Assembly: GCA_023424725.1 (NCBI GenBank)
Contig: JAFADQ010000090.1
Coordinates: forward strand, 1-8,785
Origin: Bacteroidota bacterium
GTDB taxonomy: Bacteria > Bacteroidota > Bacteroidia > Cytophagales > Hymenobacteraceae
Direction: 5' to 3'
Length of the DNA stretch: 8,785 nucleotides
Every line of letters begins with the position of its first letter. The first letter of the stretch is position 1. The notes beneath the pieces are model-generated. The model was not told the DNA's origin. It made no database searches and saw only the letters and a program-made list of their open reading frames with translations. Positions 5,133 through 8,785 of this stretch are shown piece after piece. The position numbers were made by a program, and so were the translations under genes.

Positions 5133-7193
5133 ATGAAAACTTTTACTTCTATATATACATACGGTTTACGTTACCGCAACAACGACCTTTCTTTCTCGTC
5201 TAAGCTAATCGCTTTTTTAGTAGTTACCCTAATTTACATCTCTACCAGCTTTGCCTTTGCACAAGGCAACGGACCATGTATAGAAACCGACGAGTGCTTT
5301 GAATTTCAGTACCATGGCAATGTTACCTTGCCAAATGGCAACATAAAACTTAAATTTAAGATTATTACCAATTGCAACCACGATTTAAGCTATGCGGTTT
5401 TCGGTTTGCCAAATGGCGCTACTGCCGTTTCGCCGTCTAGTAACTATGCCGCAAACTTTAACTATACAATAGAAAATGCAACCAACAACCCGTTCCGATC
5501 TATTAAGTTTGAGGCTACCAACGCCAATGGTTACAAGAACGGCGCTATAGATATTTTTGAGTATGTAGTTACTCCTTACACTTTCTCTAACATGAGCACT
5601 GTAAAAGTGCAGGCAAAAGCCGCTAACAAAATTGGTTTTGTAGAATTCAATATTAACGATTGTTCGCCGGTAACGCCATGCGTGGCTCCTGTGGTACAAG
5701 TTCAGGGCGCAGCTACTGTTTGTTTAGATTCTACTGTAACGTTTACTGCAAATTTAACAGCCGGTACTGCCACTACCTATAACTGGACTCTGCCAAATGG
5801 CTGGAACATAGTATCTGGCCAGGGAACCGCAACTCTTACAGCAACTCCGGGCTCTGCTTCGGGTAATGTAAACGTAACAGCTTCTAACAACTGCGGAAAT
5901 AACAGCGCCTCTCTTGCTGTGGTAGTAAATAACTGCGGAACTACTCCGCCACCAACTACAGGCCCTTGCGTACTGGTAGACGGGTGCTTCGAATTCCGTT
6001 ACCTGGGTGCTACTACACTGCCAACCGGTAATGTAAAGCTTAAATTCGAGATCCAGACAAACTGTAACCGCGACCTGAGCTATGCTGCCTTCGGTCTTCC
6101 AAATGGTGCCACTGCCGTATCTCCAAATAACAACTACTCTGCTGCCTTTAACTATTCAATAGAAAATGCAACCAACAACCCGTTCCGTTCTATTAAGTTT
6201 GAGGCTAACAACGCTAAAGGATACAAAAATGGTGTGCACGATACCTTCGAGTTTGTAGTAACAGCCTCTACATTCGCTAACATGAATACTGTTAAAGTGC
6301 AGGCAAAAGCTGCTTTAATGATCGGATACGTAGAGTTTGACCTGGATGCATGTGATCCAAACCCGGTTTGTGTTGCGCCTAATGTAGAAGTTGCCGGTCC
6401 GGATTCGGTATGTGAATTAGCCGGAGACGCTGTAACGTACACTGCTAACTTGCTGGAAGGAACTGCTGATACGTATGTGTGGACTGTACCTGCCGACTGG
6501 TTTATTATTGATGGCCAGGGTACTGAAAGCATTCTGGTTGCCATTGGTGGATTATCTGGTAATGTAACTGTAGTTGCTACCAACGAGTGTGGTACCGATA
6601 CCGACGATCTTTATGTTGTAAACTGCGACGAAGTAATTCCGCTGCCTGTAGAACTGATTTCGTTTAACGCTGCCCGTGCGCAATCTGCTGTATTGCTTAA
6701 CTGGTCAACTGCCAGCGAACTAAACAATGCCTTGTTTGAAGTAGAGCGTAGCAAAGATGGTAAGAACTTCGATTTGATAGGTAAAGTTGCCGGTAACGGT
6801 ACAACCACCCAGGTATCTGAATATAGCTTTAAAGATACCCAGCCGCTTACCGATGTTACTTACTACCGCTTAAAGCAGATTGATAATGATGGTACGTTTG
6901 AATACTCTCCGGTACGTGCAGTAGACCGCGTAGCTTTCGGAAGCACAGAGCCTGTAAAAGCTTATCCTAACCCAACATCTGGTATGTTTAAGTTAGAATT
7001 GCCAGAAGGCACTCCGGCTAACGCTACTATCACGATTGTGTCTGCGACCGGACAAACAGTTTACTCAGGCAATGCCAACAGCATCCTGAATGCAAACCAG
7101 CAAATAGATATCAGCCGCTATACAGCAGGTGTATATATCCTGAACATTAGCAGCGATACCAACAAACAGAGCCTGCGAATTACTAAGCTTTAA
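5133..7193 (+). CDS. Secreted T9SS surface protein with two tandem Cys-rich/PKD-like units
   Basis: The 686-aa protein was read as follows. Residues 1-44 are a long Sec signal peptide: a polar n-region to about 23, a hydrophobic core, and likely cleavage after FAFA or FAFAQ. Residues 47-268 and 277-498 are two tandem units offset by 230 residues, joined by a TTPPPTT linker. Each unit has an unnamed domain of about 130 residues (47-178 and 277-408; about 95 of 132 identical by hand) and a PKD-like beta-sandwich (about 183-268 and 413-498) with the signature W-TVPADWFIIDGQGT. Residues 503-597 are the fibronectin-III-like module common in Bacteroidota (LPVELISF...VLLNW.TASE.NN.LFEVERS.DG). Residues 606-686 are a T9SS type A sorting domain starting AYPNPTSG. 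Eight cysteines per unit and none elsewhere suggest extracellular disulfides. The conserved leader ends at this ATG, supporting the start; there is no Shine-Dalgarno site. Adhesin or structural surface roles are plausible, but no enzymatic motif is seen. Confidence 0.87.
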   Translation: MKTFTSIYTYGLRYRNNDLSFSSKLIAFLVVTLIYISTSFAFAQGNGPCIETDECFEFQYHGNVTLPNGNIKLKFKIITNCNHDLSYAVFGLPNGATAVSPSSNYAANFNYTIENATNNPFRSIKFEATNANGYKNGAIDIFEYVVTPYTFSNMSTVKVQAKAANKIGFVEFNINDCSPVTPCVAPVVQVQGAATVCLDSTVTFTANLTAGTATTYNWTLPNGWNIVSGQGTATLTATPGSASGNVNVTASNNCGNNSASLAVVVNNCGTTPPPTTGPCVLVDGCFEFRYLGATTLPTGNVKLKFEIQTNCNRDLSYAAFGLPNGATAVSPNNNYSAAFNYSIENATNNPFRSIKFEANNAKGYKNGVHDTFEFVVTASTFANMNTVKVQAKAALMIGYVEFDLDACDPNPVCVAPNVEVAGPDSVCELAGDAVTYTANLLEGTADTYVWTVPADWFIIDGQGTESILVAIGGLSGNVTVVATNECGTDTDDLYVVNCDEVIPLPVELISFNAARAQSAVLLNWSTASELNNALFEVERSKDGKNFDLIGKVAGNGTTTQVSEYSFKDTQPLTDVTYYRLKQIDNDGTFEYSPVRAVDRVAFGSTEPVKAYPNPTSGMFKLELPEGTPANATITIVSATGQTVYSGNANSILNANQQIDISRYTAGVYILNISSDTNKQSLRITKL
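5271..5936 (+). repeat. Intragenic tandem repeat, unit 1
   Basis: This encodes residues 47-268 of the surface protein, with cysteines at 49, 55, 81, 177, 183, 197, 254 and 268. It matches unit 2 with a 690-bp offset. Bases 5467-5524 differ from 6157-6214 at only two positions, while other parts have diverged more, especially in the PKD-like half. Confidence 0.85.
5961..6626 (+). repeat. Intragenic tandem repeat, unit 2
   Basis: This encodes residues 277-498, with cysteines at 279, 285, 311, 407, 413, 427, 486 and 498. They align one to one with unit 1; the PKD-like half has a two-residue insertion before its WTVPADW motif and a two-residue loss after its CG motif. Its PKD-like domain, not that of unit 1, most resembles the domain in the gene starting at 8350. 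Confidence 0.85.
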
Positions 7194-7212
7194 TATATAA
7201 AGTCCCTCATCT

Positions 7213-7249
7213 AAAAAAGAAAGGCGCCAGTTGGCGCCTTTCTTTTTTT
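7213..7249 (+). terminator. Strong rho-independent terminator after the surface-protein gene
   Basis: A perfect 16-bp inverted repeat (7213-7228 with 7233-7248) has an agtt loop, a GC core ggcgcc and an A tract upstream that mirrors the T tract downstream. It begins 19 bases after the stop codon. The symmetry makes it potentially active on both strands and isolates this gene from the following one. Confidence 0.92.
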
Positions 7250-8119
7250 ACTATCTCAATTTTAAAAAGGCTTTTGCAGAATAAGATGGTACGAAGAAAT
7301 TACCCTTCAATTTAATCATAATATGTGCCTGTGGGCATCAAATTTAATGGCACCGGAAGGTAATTACAGATTGTATGTTCTTACTCTACAAAAGCCGTAA
7401 TGAATGGTAGATTAAACCTGGTACTTTCTTAATAAAAGAGCAGGCTGTAAAGGCCAAAATAATGCCCGTTACAGCCATAAATCAGTTAAGAGGTGGTTGG
7501 TGTTCTTAAAAGAGTAAAAGTTTGTAAGAAGAGCGCTTTATTGGTCTCTGTTATTTCAGCATAATACAGCCTTCCAGATTCAGCGATATCATTCCTCCTG
7601 TGGAGCGTAAGCAAGCAGCTTTTGCTAACTGATCCCAATACTAATGCACGATAAAGTTTAGGTTAACGGGTTTAACTACTAAGTTGCCCACATTAGTGTC
7701 TTCTCTGACGTGCCACGAAAGCGTTTGTACGGACGCTGGCTGTGTAATAGTGTGTACCCGACAAATAAAACTTTTTGCTGCACTGGATGCCCCGATTTAA
7801 TGGCTTGCAGTAAACAGAGCATTTAGCTTAAAATAAGCGAGTTTGTAGTAGAGTTAGAAAGTAACCGTTTTTTAGCCGCTGGCGACCTGTTTTTTGGCCT
7901 TTGCAGCCTGGTTAAATTTTATGATCTGAGAAAAGGAGTAGCCTAATAGCTTTGGCAGTTTAGTAGCCTAGGTAAGGAGGGATCTTAATGTTTTGCAGAA
8001 TGCTAAAGTATAAAGGGGTTTAGTTCTCTTTCTACAGCAAAACAGGTTTGCAGACGGAGAACTAGAAGATTTATTAAAAAAATAATATTTTTATTTTAGT
8101 AGTAAGTACGTTTTAAAAG
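7250..8119. other. Long non-coding stretch with no recognised gene
   Basis: About 870 bases carry no frame with a credible start and length. Short protein-like open stretches exist: 7641-7796 on the - strand (51 codons ending at TAG, no start codon, containing LSWHVREDTNVGN), 7827-7946 on the + strand (39 codons containing FVVELESNRFLAAGD), and a + strand tail ending at 8085 (FADGELEDLLKK). Runs of this length are expected by chance in AT-rich DNA, so decay of a former gene is possible but unproven. An 8-bp hairpin lies at 7443-7476. No terminal inverted repeats, tRNA or CRISPR pattern was seen. Confidence 0.55.
7443..7476. other. Intergenic hairpin
   Basis: The arms ggctgtaa (7443-7450) and ttacagcc (7469-7476) pair perfectly over 8 bp, and an inner ggc/gcc helix can form within the 18-nt interval. 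The - strand continues into tgctctttta, a weak U-rich tail, so it might be a weak terminator in that direction; no matching gene was found. It could be a structured RNA or a relic. Confidence 0.3.
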
Positions 8120-8222
8120 AGTTTTTGTTCTCACCTTATATTATATAAAATACGCAAAACATAAAATTAAGTTACAAAACACTGTAAATCAAATAAAAAG
8201 GGCGCAAGGGTGTAAAGAAAGT

Positions 8223-8239
8223 CCGAAAAAAACGTATAA
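8223..8239 (+). promoter_or_regulatory. Conserved leader block, candidate promoter or regulator site (copy 2)
   Basis: The block ccgaaaaaaacgtataa differs from copy 1 at one base and lies 127 bases before the ATG. The bases around it differ between the copies, which marks it as a likely functional site. Confidence 0.45.
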
Positions 8240-8297
8240 GGATGTGTAGGCTCTTTACTGGCAATATTATTAAGCCAGGTAGGAAAATACAATTTGT

Positions 8298-8320
8298 GAT
8301 CCCGGATTTACCGGTCGATC
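8298..8320 (+). promoter_or_regulatory. Conserved GATC/CCGG hairpin in 5' leader (copy 2)
   Basis: The order gatc-ccgg-attta-ccgg-tc-gatc repeats the architecture of copy 1 with a changed 5-nt centre and a changed 2-nt bulge. It ends 29 bases before the ATG at 8350. Confidence 0.5.
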
Positions 8321-8349
8321 TATTAGATTACCCTCTTATATATAATGTC

Positions 8350-8785
8350 ATGAAAACTCAATCTTACTCTAAATATACGAATACGCTTTCCTCAGTTTTC
8401 TCTCTGCTTGCCCTTGGCAATTCAAAGCAGTACTTTAAGCGTTCTCAGTTAGCAATTTTATTTTTTACTCTTTTATCTTTTTCTTTTACCGCCAATGCAC
8501 AAAACGATTACTACTCTCCAGATGCTATATTAACTGCCCCGGTTAACCCCGAAGGAATAGCACAGTTTATGGAAAGCCAGCACTCTGCCAACAGCCACGC
8601 CAGAATGATGAACGAAGGCGAAATAGAGTCGGATGTTTTTGGTAAAATTAGCGGCCCCGATACTGTTTGTTCTTACGAAGACATAGCGGTTTACAGTGTT
8701 GGTTTAACACACGATGCCAATGGCAATCCACTGCAGTACCACTGGTTTGTACCCGCCGACTGGATTGTACTGGACGGCCAGGGAA
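8350..8785 (+). CDS. Secreted surface protein with PKD-like domain, 3' truncated by window edge
   Basis: The open frame gives 145 residues and runs off the right edge. Residues 1-50 look like a long Sec signal peptide: a polar n-region to about 33 containing YFKRSQ, a hydrophobic stretch from 34, and likely cleavage at TANA-Q (50/51). Residues 51-97 are polar and low in recognisable features. From about 102 a PKD-like domain begins with GPDTVC (102-107) and reaches HWFVPADWIVLDGQG (131-145), very close to WTVPADWFIIDGQG in the second unit of the upstream gene. The start is supported because the duplicated leader ends exactly here and both genes open with MKT. No Shine-Dalgarno site is visible. 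By analogy it may carry further domains and a T9SS sorting domain downstream, which cannot be seen. It is probably an extracellular or surface-attached paralogue of the upstream gene product. Confidence 0.83.
   Translation, partial: MKTQSYSKYTNTLSSVFSLLALGNSKQYFKRSQLAILFFTLLSFSFTANAQNDYYSPDAILTAPVNPEGIAQFMESQHSANSHARMMNEGEIESDVFGKISGPDTVCSYEDIAVYSVGLTHDANGNPLQYHWFVPADWIVLDGQG

Larger units (their letters stand above)
8120..8349 (+). repeat. Duplicated upstream leader, copy 2
   Basis: This 230-bp stretch ends at the ATG of the second surface-protein gene and corresponds to 4905-5132. The matching blocks are 8187-8198, 8223-8239 and 8276-8294, with internal spacing identical to copy 1. The similarity continues into the first codons (ATGAAAACT in both genes). 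It implies that both genes are under the same control, or that leader and signal-peptide region were duplicated together. Confidence 0.8.

Noticed and set aside
6152..6583. 143-codon - strand frame inside the surface-protein gene
   Set aside because: It is antisense to a strongly supported repeat region and shows only reversed low-complexity composition, with no domain or start context.
5271..6626. Tandem repeats as a CRISPR array
   Set aside because: There are only two units of about 690 bp, in frame with a protein-coding gene, and no short repeat-spacer pattern.
7250..8119. Complete insertion sequence or mobile element
   Set aside because: No terminal inverted repeats, target duplications or intact transposase frame were found; only vague fragments remain.

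Overview
The window looks like the chromosome of a Bacteroidota species, most likely a cytophagalean near Hymenobacteraceae (Pontibacter/Adhaeribacter type). The evidence is a type IX secretion (T9SS) sorting domain, lipoproteins with an acidic stretch after the lipobox cysteine, starts without clear Shine-Dalgarno sites, and AT-rich gaps between moderately GC-rich genes. Genus is inference.

Left part (1-2815, + strand): the 3' part of a BtuB-like TonB-dependent outer-membrane receptor. One base after it comes a beta-propeller surface lipoprotein of the BtuG/DUF5074 type. Together they look like a corrinoid (vitamin B12) capture-and-import pair, closed by an 11-bp hairpin terminator.

Middle part (4618-2830, - strand): a SAM-dependent methyltransferase and an ALG5/DPM1-like family 2 glycosyltransferase, 6 bases apart, followed after 82 bases by a 68-aa acidic lipoprotein carrying one DxDxDG calcium-loop motif. 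The first two suggest envelope glycolipid or glycan synthesis. The lipoprotein may be on the same transcript or separate.

Right part (4905-8785, + strand): two secreted surface-protein genes in the same orientation. The first (686 aa, complete) has a long signal peptide, two tandem 230-residue cysteine-patterned units (an unnamed beta-rich domain plus a PKD-like domain), a fibronectin-III-like module and a T9SS type A sorting domain. It ends at a 16-bp perfect hairpin terminator. The second starts at 8350, runs off the window, and encodes a similar PKD-like domain after another long signal peptide. Both genes are preceded by a matching leader of about 230 bp. Three conserved blocks in it keep exact relative spacing (36 and 53 bases), and a hairpin keeps its GATC/CCGG arms while its loop changes. 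This shared leader on paralogous surface-protein genes is the most interesting signal here and suggests a co-regulated family with a common cis element.

The roughly 870-bp stretch between the terminator at 7248 and the second leader holds no convincing gene, only short protein-like fragments that could be decayed sequence or chance.
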